Below are positions 47,806 through 58,198 of a DNA stretch of 64,000 nucleotides, in pieces. The stretch's first letter is position 1. Each line of letters opens with the position of its first letter. The stretch covers positions 6,080,001 through 6,144,000 of the forward strand of contig NZ_CP107841.1 in the NCBI RefSeq assembly GCF_036346855.1, read 5' to 3'. The notes beneath the pieces were generated by a model. That model saw only the letters and a program-made list of their open reading frames with translations. It ran no database searches and was not told where the DNA came from. This DNA is from Streptomyces europaeiscabiei (GTDB lineage: Bacteria > Actinomycetota > Actinomycetes > Streptomycetales > Streptomycetaceae). The position numbers and the translations under genes are program-made.

Positions 47806-49518
47806 ATGATGAGCATCAGTCCGGAAGCCTCGACCCGCACCACCGGCGCACACCGGGCGCACCGCGAGGCGCGCGATCGGGCGGCGGCGCACGCGGTGGC
47901 GCAGCGCCCGCCGGCGCGCTACGAGCCGTACCTGGACGGCCTGTTCACCTACTGCATGTCCGTGCTGTGCGACCACGACGCGGCGACCGCGGCTCTCGCG
48001 GACGTGCTCGCGCTCGCCGAGCGCCGCCGGGGCCCCGACGAGGCCGACGACCGCCGGGCCCGGCTGTACGCGCTGGCCCGGTGGGCCTGCCTGCGCAGGC
48101 TCGCCGAGGTCCGGCGGAAACGTCCGGCCCCGCATGCCTCCGCCCGCCCACCCGCACACGGCGATGGGACCGAGAAACCGCGCGCCGCGAAGACCGCCGC
48201 CGGCTCCGCCGCCCTCCCCGAGGACGAGGAGCGGCGGCGCAGACGTGAACTGGCCCTGCTCGCCTGGCCGGAGGCCGCCGGCACCACTCCCGAGCAGCGC
48301 GAGGCGCTGGAGCTGGCCGTGCGGCACCAGCTCACCGCGCACGAGGTCGCCGACGTGCTGGGGATGGACCCGGCCGCCGCGCGCGAGTTGCTCGCCTCCG
48401 CCGCCTGCGAGGTGGAGCGCACCAGGGCGGCCCTCGCCGTCGTCGAGACCGGCGCCTGTCCGAGCGTCGCCCGCCTCACCGGCGATCAGCAGCTCGTCCT
48501 GAGCGCCACCCTGCGCCGCGAACTCGTCCGGCACGTCGACGACTGCCCCGTCTGCCGCCGCGCCGCCGAGCGCGCCGTCCCCGGCCGCTGGCCCGGCACC
48601 AGCGTCACGCCCGCCGCGCTGCCCGTGCTCGAAGCACCGCGTGCGGCCCTGGCGCCCGCGAGGGCGCACTTCACGCGCGCGCGTGGCGGCGCCCCGCGCT
48701 TCGACCGGCGGGGTTTCCCCATGGACCCGAGGGACCACGCGGCCCGCCGGGACCGGCTGCGCGCGCGTGCCGTCACGACGACCGTCGTGGCCACCGTGGT
48801 CGCCGCGCCGGTCTTCGCCCTCTGGGCCGCCTACCGGGCCGCCCCCCTCATCGGCGAGGGCGGCGACGGCCGTTCGGTCAGCGCGGGCGAGGAGCAGGGC
48901 GACGGCACCGTCGGAGACGGCAGCGGCGACGCCTACGAGAACGCCGCGAGCGCTCGCACCAGGCCCGGCGCCCGCCCGGGCAAGGGGAAACACGCGGCGG
49001 ACGACGTGTCCGTGGAGGTCATCCAGGGCAAGGGGCGGGGCACGCTCGCCGTCGCCGCCGCGAACGACGGTGACACCACGCTCATCACCCTGAAGGCGAC
49101 CGGCGACTCACCCGTCCGCTGGTCCGCCCGCACCGGCGCCGACTGGCTCTACCTCAGCCGCTCCTCGGGCACCCTGGAACCCGGCGAGTCCGCGACGATC
49201 AAGGTGTACGTCGACCAGCTGAGCGAGCCCGCCGGGTACTGGACGGCGCAGGTGTCGCTGGCTCCGTCGGGGGCCGTGGTGACGATCGAGGGCTACGGTC
49301 CGGTGCCGACGCCACCGGTCGACTCCCGGCCGACCCCACCGGCCCCGGACCCGCCGAGGCCCACCGCCCCGCCCCCGGCACCCGATCCGGAGCCCACGCC
49401 CACCGGCCCGGCACAGCCCGACCCGACGCCGACACCCACCGACCAGGCCCCCACGGACCCGCCGGGCCCGACCCCGCCGCCGAGCGACGGCGGAGGCGAC
49501 CCCCCGCCGGCCGCGTAG
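47806..49518 (+). CDS. Sigma-like / zinc anti-sigma-like / membrane / BACON fusion protein
   Basis: A 570-residue multidomain protein. Residues 40-105 resemble a degenerate ECF sigma region 2. Residues 160-212 resemble region 4 (TPEQREALELAVRHQLTAHEVADVLGMDPAAARELL). Residues 218-250 hold a zinc anti-sigma-like motif with H-x3-C-x2-C (HVDDCPVC). One membrane helix (321-345) follows. Residues 430-495 form an extracellular BACON-like beta domain (WSARTGADWLYLSRSSGTLEPGESATIKVYVD), and the tail is Pro-rich. TACCGT lies 6 nt before ATG 47806. Whether the sigma part binds polymerase is unknown. Confidence 0.78.
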   Translation: MMSISPEASTRTTGAHRAHREARDRAAAHAVAQRPPARYEPYLDGLFTYCMSVLCDHDAATAALADVLALAERRRGPDEADDRRARLYALARWACLRRLAEVRRKRPAPHASARPPAHGDGTEKPRAAKTAAGSAALPEDEERRRRRELALLAWPEAAGTTPEQREALELAVRHQLTAHEVADVLGMDPAAARELLASAACEVERTRAALAVVETGACPSVARLTGDQQLVLSATLRRELVRHVDDCPVCRRAAERAVPGRWPGTSVTPAALPVLEAPRAALAPARAHFTRARGGAPRFDRRGFPMDPRDHAARRDRLRARAVTTTVVATVVAAPVFALWAAYRAAPLIGEGGDGRSVSAGEEQGDGTVGDGSGDAYENAASARTRPGARPGKGKHAADDVSVEVIQGKGRGTLAVAAANDGDTTLITLKATGDSPVRWSARTGADWLYLSRSSGTLEPGESATIKVYVDQLSEPAGYWTAQVSLAPSGAVVTIEGYGPVPTPPVDSRPTPPAPDPPRPTAPPPAPDPEPTPTGPAQPDPTPTPTDQAPTDPPGPTPPPSDGGGDPPPAA

Positions 49519-49534
49519 GCACGGCGGGGAGGCG

Positions 49535-49650
49535 AAGACCTTGGTTCGTCTACGGCCAGGTGAAAGACCTTGGTTCGTCTACGGCCAGGCCGAGACCTTG
49601 GTTCGCCTACGGCCGAGGTGAAGACCCTCGTTCGCCTACGGCCCGACCGG
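49535..49650. repeat. Four tandem 28-29-bp repeats
   Basis: Copies of a unit with AGACCTTGGTTCGTCTACGG start at 49536, 49565, 49593 and 49622. The first two are nearly identical, the last is most diverged and overlaps the stop codon of the convergent gene. The units abut without spacers. Confidence 0.9.
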
Positions 49651-50517
49651 ATCCGCCGGATGCGGAGCCACCAGCGGCAGCCTGGACGCCAGGCGCTGCT
49701 CGCACAGCTCGACCAGACGGTCGTACCCCGCCTTGCCCATCAGCTCGATCAACTCCGGCCGGTACGAGACGTACACCGGGTCGCCCGCGCCGTGCGCCGA
49801 GGTCGCCGACGTGCACCACCAGTGCAGGTCATGCCCGCCCGGACCCCAGCCGCGGCGGTCGTACTCGCCGATCGACACCTGGAGCACCCGCGTGTCGTCG
49901 GGCCGGTCGATCCAGTCGTACGTGCGTCGGACCGGCAGCTGCCAGCAGACGTCCGGCTTGGTCTCCAGCGGCTCGCGGCCCTCCTGGAGCGCCAGGATGT
50001 GCAGCGAGCAGCCGGCGCCCCCGGCGAATCCCGGCCGGTTCTGGAAGATGCACGACCCCTTGTACGGGCGGGTCTGGCGATCGCCGTCCTCGTCCTTGGA
50101 GACCCAGCCGGTCTTGGTGCCCACGTCGTGGAACTGCCAGATCTCCGGAGTGAGCCTCGCCACATGTCCGGCGACGCGCTTCTCGTCGTCCTCGTCCGAG
50201 AAGTGGGCACCGAGGGTGCAGCACCCGTCGGCCGCGCGACCCGCCTGGATGCCCTGGCAGCCGCTGCCGAAGATGCAGTTCCAGCGGGAGGTCAGCCATG
50301 TCAGATCGCAGCGGAAGACCTGCTCGTCGTCCGCCGGATCAGGGAACTCCACCCACGCGCGCGCGAAATCGAGCCCCTTCTCGTCCGGCGCGGTGGACTC
50401 CGCCGAGCCCTTCGTCGGCTTCGGTGGCCTGGTCGCCGCCTTCGCCCGCGAAGAGCCGTCGGCCGCGGCCGCTCCCGCTGCCGACTTGTCAGCCTTTGCC
50501 TTTTTCGTCTTTGGCAC
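49636..50517 (-). CDS. Conserved Cys-rich actinobacterial protein (Rv0495c type)
   Basis: A 293-residue protein of unknown function. A Lys/Ala-rich N-terminus ([14 protein letters not shown]) precedes a conserved domain with several paired cysteines ([50 protein letters not shown]), which could bind metal. In mycobacteria the same protein is divergent from ppx, as here. TACCCT lies 6 nt before the GTG at 50517 (leaderless). Confidence 0.83.
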   Translation of the reverse strand: MPKTKKAKADKSAAGAAAADGSSRAKAATRPPKPTKGSAESTAPDEKGLDFARAWVEFPDPADDEQVFRCDLTWLTSRWNCIFGSGCQGIQAGRAADGCCTLGAHFSDEDDEKRVAGHVARLTPEIWQFHDVGTKTGWVSKDEDGDRQTRPYKGSCIFQNRPGFAGGAGCSLHILALQEGREPLETKPDVCWQLPVRRTYDWIDRPDDTRVLQVSIGEYDRRGWGPGGHDLHWWCTSATSAHGAGDPVYVSYRPELIELMGKAGYDRLVELCEQRLASRLPLVAPHPADPVGP

Positions 50518-50588
50518 CCGTCCAGGGTACGGCGCCGGAGACCGGATCGAGGACGGTGCACGGCTCGGCTGGCAGTAGCGTTCCGCCC

Positions 50589-51521
50589 ATGAGACTCGGT
50601 GTCCTCGACGTGGGATCGAACACGGTGCATCTGCTGGTGGTGGACGCACACCCGGGCGCGCGCCCCCTGCCCGCGCACTCGCACAAGGTGGAGCTACGCC
50701 TTGCCCAACTCCTCGACGAGGCCGGGGCCATAGATCCCGAAGGGGTCGACAAACTCATAGCCGTCGTCCACGAGGCGCTCCAGGCCGCCGAGGACAAGGG
50801 TGTCGAGGAGCTGCTCCCGTTCGCCACCTCCGCGGTGCGCGAGGCCAGCAACGCCGACGACGTCCTCGCCCGGGTGAAGGACGAGACCGGCGTCGAGCTG
50901 CAGGTTCTCACCGGCGCCGAGGAGGCCCGGCTGACCTTCCTGGCCGTCCGCCGCTGGTTCGGCTGGTCGGCCGGCAAGCTCCTCGTCCTCGACATCGGCG
51001 GCGGCTCCCTGGAGATCGCCTACGGCATAGACGAGGAGCCCGACGCCGCCGCCTCGCTGCCCCTCGGCGCCGGCCGCCTCACCGCCGGCTGGCTCCCCCG
51101 CGATCCGGCCACCCCCGACGACATCCGCGCCCTGCGCCGCCATGTCCGGGCCCAGATCGCCCGTACGGTCGGCGAGTTCAGCCGCTTCGGCGCCCCCGAC
51201 CACGTCGTCGCCACCTCCAAGACCTTCAAGCAGCTCGCCCGCATCGGCGGCGCCGCCCGCTCCACCGACGGGCTCTACGTCCAGCGCGACCTCAAGCGCG
51301 AGGCCCTGGAGTCCTGGGTGCCCAAGCTCGCCGGCATGACCACCGCCCAACGCGCGGCTCTCCCCGGCGTCTCCGAGGGCCGCGCCAACCAGCTCCTCGC
51401 GGGCGCGCTGGTGGCGGAGGCCGCGATGGACCTCTTCGAGGTGGAGACGCTGGAGATCTGCCCGTGGGCGCTTCGGGAGGGCGTGATCCTGCGGCGGCTC
51501 GATCACATGGGTACGGCGTAG
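50589..51521 (+). CDS. ppx: Exopolyphosphatase / guanosine pentaphosphatase family protein
   Basis: A 310-residue Ppx/GppA protein: [18 protein letters not shown] (phosphate 1), [32 protein letters not shown], and [14 protein letters not shown] (phosphate 2). It lacks the C-terminal HD domain of the longer E. coli enzyme, like mycobacterial Ppx1. It would hydrolyse short polyphosphate or pppGpp. TAGCGT lies 7 nt before ATG 50589; it is divergent from the Cys-rich gene over 71 bp and both starts look leaderless. Confidence 0.93.
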   Translation: MRLGVLDVGSNTVHLLVVDAHPGARPLPAHSHKVELRLAQLLDEAGAIDPEGVDKLIAVVHEALQAAEDKGVEELLPFATSAVREASNADDVLARVKDETGVELQVLTGAEEARLTFLAVRRWFGWSAGKLLVLDIGGGSLEIAYGIDEEPDAAASLPLGAGRLTAGWLPRDPATPDDIRALRRHVRAQIARTVGEFSRFGAPDHVVATSKTFKQLARIGGAARSTDGLYVQRDLKREALESWVPKLAGMTTAQRAALPGVSEGRANQLLAGALVAEAAMDLFEVETLEICPWALREGVILRRLDHMGTA

Positions 51522-51548
51522 GCGGCGGGGTGGGCGTGTTGGTTGTCC

Positions 51549-51602
51549 CCCCGCGCCCCTGAGAAGCAGGGGGCGCAGCCCCTGCTTCTCAGGGGCGCGG
51601 GG
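51549..51602. repeat. Perfect 24-bp inverted repeat after ppx
   Basis: Arms 51549-51572 and 51579-51602 (containing GCGCCCCTGAGAAGCAGGGG) are perfect with a 6-nt loop. It is a variant of the dispersed palindrome family and probably terminates ppx. Confidence 0.85.
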
Positions 51603-51764
51603 ATCTGCGCGACCAGCCGCCACCGGACCCGCAGCCGGTCCCCACCGGACCCGCAGCCGCCCTCCTGAGTACCCCCAACGGCGCACAGGCGAGGGCCCTC
51701 CGCCCCCGGCCGAGAACCAGACCCAGGCCCACACGACCAAACCCACCCCGTTAGGCTGTCCCGC

Positions 51765-52586
51765 GTGGCAGACGTCGTACGGATTCCGGATGCGAAGGTC
51801 GCCCTGTCCACGGCCTCCGTGTACCCGGAGTCGACGGCCACGGCCTTCGAGATCGCCGCGCGCCTGGGCTACGACGGCGTGGAGGTCATGGTCTGGACCG
51901 ACCCGGTCAGCCAGGACCTGGAGGCCCTGCGCCGCCTCTCCGACTACCACCAGATCCCGATCCTCGCCGTACACGCCCCCTGCCTGCTGATCACCCAGCG
52001 GGTGTGGTCCACCGACCCGTGGGTCAAGCTCCAGCGCGCCCAGGCGGCCGCCGAGAAGCTCGGCGCCAGCACGGTCGTCGTGCACCCCCCGTTCCGCTGG
52101 CAGCGTCAGTACGCACGTGACTTCGTCACCGGGATCTGGCGCATGGCGGGCGAGACGGACGTGCGGTTCGCCGTCGAGAACATGTACCCCTGGCGCTACC
52201 GCGACCGCGAGATGCTCGCGTACGCCCCCGACTGGGACGTCACGAAGGACGACTACCGGCACTTCACGATCGACCTCAGCCACTCCGCGACCTCCCGCAC
52301 CGACGCCCTGGAGATGGTCGACCGCATGGGCGACCGTCTGGGCCATGTGCACATGGCGGACGGCAAGGGGTCGGCCAAGGACGAGCACCTCGTGCCGGGC
52401 CGCGGCAGCCAGCCCTGCGCCGAACTGCTGGAACGTCTCGCCCGGACAGGTTTCGACGGCCACGTCGTGATCGAGGTCAACACCCGCCGCGCCATGTCCG
52501 CCGCCGAGCGCGAGGCCGACCTGGCGGAGGCCCTCGCCTTCACCCGGCTGCACCTCGCCTCCGCCGTGCGGGTGCCCCGGCCGTGA
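51765..52586 (+). CDS. Sugar phosphate isomerase/epimerase-like TIM-barrel protein
   Basis: A 273-residue AP-endonuclease-2/xylose-isomerase-like barrel: [80 protein letters not shown], and HVVIEVNTR, which together supply a typical metal site (His, Glu, Asp). The substrate is unknown. GTG 51765 lies 7 nt after TAGGCT (leaderless). Its stop overlaps the start of the TetR gene. Confidence 0.85.
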   Translation: MADVVRIPDAKVALSTASVYPESTATAFEIAARLGYDGVEVMVWTDPVSQDLEALRRLSDYHQIPILAVHAPCLLITQRVWSTDPWVKLQRAQAAAEKLGASTVVVHPPFRWQRQYARDFVTGIWRMAGETDVRFAVENMYPWRYRDREMLAYAPDWDVTKDDYRHFTIDLSHSATSRTDALEMVDRMGDRLGHVHMADGKGSAKDEHLVPGRGSQPCAELLERLARTGFDGHVVIEVNTRRAMSAAEREADLAEALAFTRLHLASAVRVPRP

Positions 52587-53221
52587 CCTCGGCCACCCCC
52601 CGCCGCCGGGGCCGGCCCTCCCGTACGGAGTCGGCCGACACCCCCGCCGCCCGCGACCGCATCCTCGCCGCGGCCCGCGAGGAGTTCTCCGAGCGCGGCT
52701 ACGACAAGACGTCCGTACGCGGCATCGCCAAGGCCGCCGGGGTGGACTCGGCGCTCGTGCACCACTACTTCGGCACCAAGGACCAGGTGTTCGAGGCGGC
52801 CATCACGCTCTCCTTCGCCCCGGCGATGGACGCGCCCCGGATGGTCGAGGAAGGCCCCCTCGACGGTGTCGGCGAGCGGCTCGCCAGGTTCTTCTTCAGC
52901 GTCTGGGAGAACCCGGCGACCCGTGTGCCCCTGCTCGCGATCGTCCGCTCCGCCGTGAACAACGAGGCCGCCGCCGCCGTCTTCCGCCGCATCGTCGCCA
53001 CCCAGGTCCTGCGTCGCATCGCCGACCGCCTGGACGTCCCGGACGCGGAACTGCGGGCCGAGCTGGCCGCCGCCCAGCTGGTGGGCATCGCGATGCTCCG
53101 GTACGTGATCAAGGTCGAGCCGCTGGCGTCGGCGGACCCCGAGCAGATCATCGGGAGAGTGGCGCCCGTGGTGCAGGCCCACCTCACCGGGCCCGGTCTT
53201 CAGGAGCGCGGGGCTGTATAG
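52583..53221 (+). CDS. TetR-family transcriptional regulator
   Basis: A 212-residue TetR protein with helix-turn-helix at about residues 22-68 ([48 protein letters not shown]) and a helical ligand domain. It overlaps the isomerase gene by GTGA, so the two are co-expressed; the ligand may be a substrate or product of that enzyme. It precedes ilvD, but ilvD has its own ribosome site and a 164-bp gap. Confidence 0.92.
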   Translation: MTSATPRRRGRPSRTESADTPAARDRILAAAREEFSERGYDKTSVRGIAKAAGVDSALVHHYFGTKDQVFEAAITLSFAPAMDAPRMVEEGPLDGVGERLARFFFSVWENPATRVPLLAIVRSAVNNEAAAAVFRRIVATQVLRRIADRLDVPDAELRAELAAAQLVGIAMLRYVIKVEPLASADPEQIIGRVAPVVQAHLTGPGLQERGAV

Positions 53222-53385
53222 ACGTGCGCTCCACCGCGAGCGCCGACCGGTCCCCGCCGGACCCGCAGCCGAAAACCGAGACACTCATCCCGCATTACGG
53301 ACAAGCTGTCCAACCCTTGGAGCAACGGGCGTACGCTCGACTCAGTCAGAAGTCTCTGATCGCAGTCTCTGAAGGAGCGAGCGCG

Positions 53386-55239
53386 ATGCCCCAGCTGAGG
53401 TCCCGCACAGTCACCCACGGCCGCAACATGGCGGGCGCCCGCGCCCTTATGCGGGCCTCCGGTGTACCGGGCGCGGACATCGGCCGCAAGCCGATCATCG
53501 CGGTGGCGAACTCCTTCACCGAGTTCGTTCCGGGCCACACCCACCTCCAGCCGGTGGGCCGCATCGTCAGCGAGGCGATCCGCGAGGCCGGTGGCATCCC
53601 GCGCGAGTTCAACACGATCGCCGTCGACGACGGCATCGCGATGGGCCACGGCGGCATGCTGTACAGCCTCCCCTCCCGCGACCTGATCGCGGACAGCGTG
53701 GAGTACATGGTCGAGGCCCACTGCGCGGATGCCCTGATCTGCATCTCCAACTGCGACAAGATCACCCCGGGCATGCTGAACGCGGCCCTGCGGCTCAACA
53801 TCCCGACCGTCTTCGTCTCCGGCGGCCCCATGGAGTCCGGCCGGGCCACGCTCGTCGACGGCACGGTCCGTACGCTCGACCTGGTCGACGCGATCTCCGA
53901 CGCGGTCAACGACAAGATCTCGGACGAGGACATCCTCCGTATCGAGGAGAACGCCTGTCCGACCTGCGGCTCCTGCTCCGGCATGTTCACGGCCAACTCG
54001 ATGAACTGCCTCGCGGAGGCCATCGGACTCGCCCTCCCGGGCAACGGCTCGGTCCTGGCCACGCACACGGCCCGCCGGGCGCTGTACGAGAACGCGGGCC
54101 GCACGGTGATGGACATCACCCGCCGCTACTACGAGCAGGACGACGAGACGGTCCTGCCCCGCAACGTCGCCACCTTCGCGGCCTTCCAGAACGCCATGGC
54201 CCTCGACATCGCGATGGGCGGCTCGACCAACACGATCCTGCACCTGCTGGCCGCCGCCCAGGAGGCGGGCGTCCCGTTCGACCTGGACGACATCAACGAG
54301 GTCTCGCGGCGGGTGCCGTGTCTGGCGAAGGTCGCGCCGAACGTCGCCAAGGACCGCACGTACTACATGGAGGACGTGCACCGGGCCGGCGGCATCCCCG
54401 CCCTCCTCGGTGAACTGCACCGCGCGGGCCTGCTCAACGAGGACGTGAACTCGGTTCACAGCCCGTCCCTCGCCGACTGGCTGAAGACCTGGGACGTGCG
54501 TGGCGGTTCCCCGTCGCCGGAGGCCCTGGAGCTGTGGCACGCGGCACCCGGCTGTGTCCGTTCCGCCGAGGCCTTCTCCCAGTCCGAGCGCTGGGAGGCC
54601 CTGGACGTGGACGCCGCCGGAGGCTGCATCCGCAGTGCCGAGCACGCGTACTCGAAGGACGGCGGCCTGGCGGTCCTCAAGGGCAACCTCGCCGTCGACG
54701 GCTGCGTGGTGAAGACGGCCGGTGTCGACGAGTCGATCTGGACGTTCGAGGGACCGGCGGTCGTCTGCGAGTCGCAGGAAGAGGCCGTCCAGAAGATCCT
54801 CATGAAGGAGATCACCGACGGCGACGTCGTCGTCATCCGCTACGAGGGCCCCAAGGGCGGCCCCGGCATGCAGGAGATGCTCTACCCGACCTCGTACCTG
54901 AAGGGCCGGGGCCTGGGCAAGACCTGCGCGCTGATCACCGACGGCCGCTTCTCCGGCGGCACCTCCGGCCTCTCCATCGGCCACGCCTCGCCCGAGGCGG
55001 CCGCCGGCGGCACGATCGCCCTCGTCGAGGACGGCGACCGCATCCGCATCGACATCCCGAACCGTTCGATCGAGCTGCTGGTCGACGACGCCGAGCTGGC
55101 CCGCCGCGAGCAGGCCCTGGGCGGCGTCCACGCCCCGAAGAACCGGGAGCGCAAGGTGTCGGCCGCCCTGCGCGCCTACGCCGCGATGGCCACCAGCGCC
55201 GACAAGGGCGCGGTGCGCGACATCAGCAAGCTGGGCTGA
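53386..55239 (+). CDS. ilvD: Dihydroxy-acid dehydratase
   Basis: IlvD dehydrates dihydroxy-acids to the 2-keto acids of valine, leucine and isoleucine. The 617-residue protein has the Fe-S ligands in [13 protein letters not shown] and [18 protein letters not shown], and the substrate region [27 protein letters not shown] precedes ATG 53386; longer upstream frames are not supported. TACGCT at 53332 is a possible -10. Confidence 0.96.
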   Translation: MPQLRSRTVTHGRNMAGARALMRASGVPGADIGRKPIIAVANSFTEFVPGHTHLQPVGRIVSEAIREAGGIPREFNTIAVDDGIAMGHGGMLYSLPSRDLIADSVEYMVEAHCADALICISNCDKITPGMLNAALRLNIPTVFVSGGPMESGRATLVDGTVRTLDLVDAISDAVNDKISDEDILRIEENACPTCGSCSGMFTANSMNCLAEAIGLALPGNGSVLATHTARRALYENAGRTVMDITRRYYEQDDETVLPRNVATFAAFQNAMALDIAMGGSTNTILHLLAAAQEAGVPFDLDDINEVSRRVPCLAKVAPNVAKDRTYYMEDVHRAGGIPALLGELHRAGLLNEDVNSVHSPSLADWLKTWDVRGGSPSPEALELWHAAPGCVRSAEAFSQSERWEALDVDAAGGCIRSAEHAYSKDGGLAVLKGNLAVDGCVVKTAGVDESIWTFEGPAVVCESQEEAVQKILMKEITDGDVVVIRYEGPKGGPGMQEMLYPTSYLKGRGLGKTCALITDGRFSGGTSGLSIGHASPEAAAGGTIALVEDGDRIRIDIPNRSIELLVDDAELARREQALGGVHAPKNRERKVSAALRAYAAMATSADKGAVRDISKLG

Positions 55240-55251
55240 GCACCGGGCGCC

Positions 55252-55281
55252 GAGGGCCGTTCCCGTAGGGGGGCGGCCCTC
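55252..55281 (+). terminator. Probable ilvD terminator hairpin
   Basis: An 8-bp perfect stem GAGGGCCG / CGGCCCTC (55252-55259, 55274-55281) begins 13 bp after the stop, without a T-tract, as is common in Streptomyces. Confidence 0.5.
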
Positions 55282-55302
55282 AGCCGTGAAGCGGTGAAGC
55301 CG

Positions 55303-55356
55303 TGCGGTGCTGCGGTGGTGTGGTGCTGCGGTGGTGGTGTGGTGCTGCGGTGGTGC
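55303..55356. repeat. GGTGCTGCGGTGGTG tandem repeats
   Basis: Three to four imperfect copies of a 16-19-bp unit lie in the short convergent gap between ilvD and the kinase gene. Confidence 0.8.
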
Positions 55357-55380
55357 GTCGTCCAGCCGAGCAGGGCCGCG

Positions 55381-57648
55381 TCACCAGCTCGCCGGGTCGC
55401 TCCCGTCCAGACCGAGCACGGTCCCGTCGAGCGCGCCCGCGCAGACGCGGCCGTCGATGATCACGGGCTCGGGCAGCGACCCGGTGACCCGGTCGGAGCC
55501 CCCGAGCCGTGACGGCGTGTCCCCGCTGATCCGGCCCTTGAGCAGGTCCACCGCCAGCAGTCGTCCGTCGGACGAGGTGAAGTACACATGCCGGTCGTCG
55601 GCGACCGGTGCCGAACCCCGCGCGACCCCCGTCTCGGTCCGCCACAGCTGCTTGCGGGCCTTCATGTCGACGGCCACGAGCGAACCCCCCGCGCCGCTCA
55701 GCAGGTACACGACGTCGTCCCGCACGACCGCGCGGGCCTGTTCGAGCCGCACGGGCAGCGCGAACCGGACCGTCGCCCCGGTGCCGGGGTCGTACCGGAC
55801 CACGTCGACCGTGTCGGAGAAGGCGCCGCCGATCGCGGTGAGGAAGAGGACGCCGTCCTGGGCCCCCACCGGTTCCAGGCGACCCTCCAGCCGGGCGTCC
55901 CACCGCACGTCCCCCGTGTCCGGGTCCACCGCGGTGATCCGTGTCCGCGTCCCCGCCCCCTCGCCGGTGACGCTCGCCACGTACGCCGACCGGTCCCCGT
56001 CGAACGACGTGAAGTAGGCCTCCGGCTGCCCGGGGATCCGCCCGCTCCACAACGTGTCGCCGGTGGCGCCGTCCACGCCGGTGACCGTCCCGTCGGCGGC
56101 GGTCAGCAGCAGCGTGCCGCCCACGTACCGCTTGCCGCCGTACGAGGAGATGTCCCGCTGCCACCGCACCTTGCCGGTGCCGGGGTCGAGCGCCTGGACC
56201 CGGCGGCCCCGGTCCGTCAGCACCTGCACCAGCCCGCCCGCCTCGACGGGCGGGTCACCCGTGCCCACCGCACCCGCCCCGCCGACGGTGTGCCGCCACA
56301 GCACGCTGCCGTCCGCCGGATCCAGCGCGGAGACCAGCCCCGGCTGGACGCACAACAGCTTCCCCGCCCCGTACGAGCACTGCGGCGCGCTCTTCTCCTT
56401 CGCCGCCGGTCTGGTGGCCCAGGCTTCCAGGGCGGGCGTGGCTGCCGCGGCACCACTGGCCCGCGGCCGGGGCGTATCACCGCCCGACCGCCCACCGTCA
56501 CCCCCCAGCGCCCGCACCGAGGCGAACCCCCCACCCACGACGAGGACCAACGTGGCGGCGACCAGCACGGCCCGCCTGCGCGGCCGGCCACCGGCCCGGT
56601 CCCCACGCCCGGAGTGGCCCCGCCCGTCGGCCCCGTCACGGCTGCCGCTGGTATCGGCGCCCGTGCCGGGGGCCGAGCCCGCCCTTGTGTCCTTGCCCGC
56701 CCATGTGCCCCTGCCCGTGCCGTCACGGGTGTCCTTGTCGGCGGCCTGACCGGGCGAAGACGCCCAACCCGCTCCCTCTCGCTCCCGCTGGGTCGTCACG
56801 AAGGTCTGGGTGTCGTACGAGGCGGCCACGGACCGGAGTTCGTGCATCAGGTCGTCCGCCGTGGGCCGGTCCTCGGGCTCCTTGGCGAGACAGGCGCGGA
56901 CGAGCGGCGCGAGGTTCTCGGGTACGTCGGTGAGGTCCGGCTCGTCGTGGACGACCTGGTAGGCGACGACGTAGGGGCTGTCGGAGTCGAAGGGCCCGCG
57001 CCCGGTGGCCGCGTGCACGGTGACCGAGCCGAGGGCGAAGATGTCGGCGGCGGGCCCGACCTCCCTGGGCCGCCGGAACTGCTCGGGGGCCATGAACGGC
57101 GGCGTGCCGATCAACTTCCCCGTCTCGGTGCGCAGTTCGCTGTCCTTCGGCCGGGAGATGCCGAAGTCGATGACCTTGGGACCGTCCTCGGCGAGCAGTA
57201 CGTTGCTGGGTTTGAGATCCCGGTGCACGACACCGGCGCGATGGATGTCGCGCAGGGCCTCCGCGAGCCCGGCCATGAGCCGCCGCAACTGCCCCGGCGG
57301 CATGGGCCCGTTCCGCTTGACGTGCTCGGCGAGGGTCGGGCCGGGGATGAAGAGGGTGGCCATCCAGGGTCGGGCGCTGTCGGTGTCGGCATCCACGACC
57401 GGCGCGGTGAAGGCACCGCTCACCTGTCGGGCGGCAGCGACCTCCTGCCTGAAACGCCCTCTGAACTCGGGGTCCTTCGCGAACTCGGCGTGCACCACCT
57501 TCACCGCGAGCCGCAGTCCGGAGGTCGAGGTGGCCAGATGGACGACGCCCATGCCACCGGAACCCAGACACGACTCCAGACGGTACTGGCCGGAGTACTC
57601 GGGAAGTTCCGCTTCCGCTCCCGACCCGGTGCCCCGCTGCGGTGCCAT
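55381..57648 (-). CDS. Membrane Ser/Thr protein kinase with PQQ beta-propeller sensor
   Basis: A 755-residue PASTA-less Hanks-type kinase. The kinase domain (22-272) has GSGGMGVVH, Lys50, HRDLKPSN (142-149), DFG (161-163) and MAPEQ. A Gly/Arg/Asp-rich juxtamembrane linker precedes one membrane helix (360-380). The extracellular part (about 400-755) is a PQQ-like beta-propeller with repeats such as LDPADGSVLWRHTVGG and VDGATGDTLWSGRIPG. The signal and targets are unknown. TAGGCT at about 57694 is a possible -10. Confidence 0.92.
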   Translation of the reverse strand: MAPQRGTGSGAEAELPEYSGQYRLESCLGSGGMGVVHLATSTSGLRLAVKVVHAEFAKDPEFRGRFRQEVAAARQVSGAFTAPVVDADTDSARPWMATLFIPGPTLAEHVKRNGPMPPGQLRRLMAGLAEALRDIHRAGVVHRDLKPSNVLLAEDGPKVIDFGISRPKDSELRTETGKLIGTPPFMAPEQFRRPREVGPAADIFALGSVTVHAATGRGPFDSDSPYVVAYQVVHDEPDLTDVPENLAPLVRACLAKEPEDRPTADDLMHELRSVAASYDTQTFVTTQREREGAGWASSPGQAADKDTRDGTGRGTWAGKDTRAGSAPGTGADTSGSRDGADGRGHSGRGDRAGGRPRRRAVLVAATLVLVVGGGFASVRALGGDGGRSGGDTPRPRASGAAAATPALEAWATRPAAKEKSAPQCSYGAGKLLCVQPGLVSALDPADGSVLWRHTVGGAGAVGTGDPPVEAGGLVQVLTDRGRRVQALDPGTGKVRWQRDISSYGGKRYVGGTLLLTAADGTVTGVDGATGDTLWSGRIPGQPEAYFTSFDGDRSAYVASVTGEGAGTRTRITAVDPDTGDVRWDARLEGRLEPVGAQDGVLFLTAIGGAFSDTVDVVRYDPGTGATVRFALPVRLEQARAVVRDDVVYLLSGAGGSLVAVDMKARKQLWRTETGVARGSAPVADDRHVYFTSSDGRLLAVDLLKGRISGDTPSRLGGSDRVTGSLPEPVIIDGRVCAGALDGTVLGLDGSDPASW

Positions 57649-57789
57649 GGGTCCACCCCCGTGCTGTTTCGGCCGCTCGCGCGACGCTCGGAGCCTAGTC
57701 GATGACGCGTACGGGACAGAGGCGGCTTGCTAGCCTCCACGTGCGAAAAACGGACAGGTGTGTGTGTCCTGATTCAGGGGTATCAAAGG

Positions 57790-57812
57790 GTCCCCATGGC
57801 TCGCATGGGGAC
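57790..57812. promoter_or_regulatory. Inverted repeat in the leader of the SH3b gene
   Basis: GTCCCCATG and CATGGGGAC are perfect 9-bp arms with a GCTCG spacer, 33 bp before the start codon. It could be an operator or an RNA hairpin controlling translation. Confidence 0.65.
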
Positions 57813-57844
57813 TAAACGGGGTTCCAAACGGGGGGAGTTCAGCC

Positions 57845-58198
57845 ATGTCTGTCGACCATGTCGAAGAGATCGCGGGGAATGGCGAGGGGGAGGGGATCGC
57901 CACGGCGTCGGCCGAGGCATCGGCCACCGCAGCGACGGTGACGGCAGCCGTTCGCTACTACTCGGTCGCTCCGGGCGTCCGTGTCAACGTCCGCAGCGGC
58001 CCGAGCACCAGCTACGGCATCGTGCGAGTCCTCGCCGAGGGCGCCAGGGTGCCGATCTACTGCCAGACCCCGGGCCAGACCATCACCGGCCCCTACGGCA
58101 CCACCAACGTCTGGGACAACATCGACGACGGCCAGTACATCTCCGACGCCTACGTCTACACCGGCAGCGACGGCTACGTGGCCGGACGCTGCGGCTGA
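57845..58198 (+). CDS. Small SH3b-domain protein without a signal peptide
   Basis: A 117-residue protein. Residues 1-35 are Ala/Glu/Thr-rich (EIAGNGEGEGIATASAEAS), and residues 40-117 are a bacterial SH3 domain (GVRVNVRSGPSTSYGIVRVLAEGARVPIYCQTPG, GYVAGRCG) with two cysteines. Such domains usually bind cell wall outside the cell, but no signal peptide or membrane helix is visible. GGGGGGAG precedes ATG 57845. The two cysteines could form a disulfide if it is exported by another route. Confidence 0.82.
   Translation: MSVDHVEEIAGNGEGEGIATASAEASATAATVTAAVRYYSVAPGVRVNVRSGPSTSYGIVRVLAEGARVPIYCQTPGQTITGPYGTTNVWDNIDDGQYISDAYVYTGSDGYVAGRCG

Noticed and set aside
49535..49650. Possible CRISPR array
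   Set aside because: The repeats abut directly with no unique spacers, and no cas gene is nearby.
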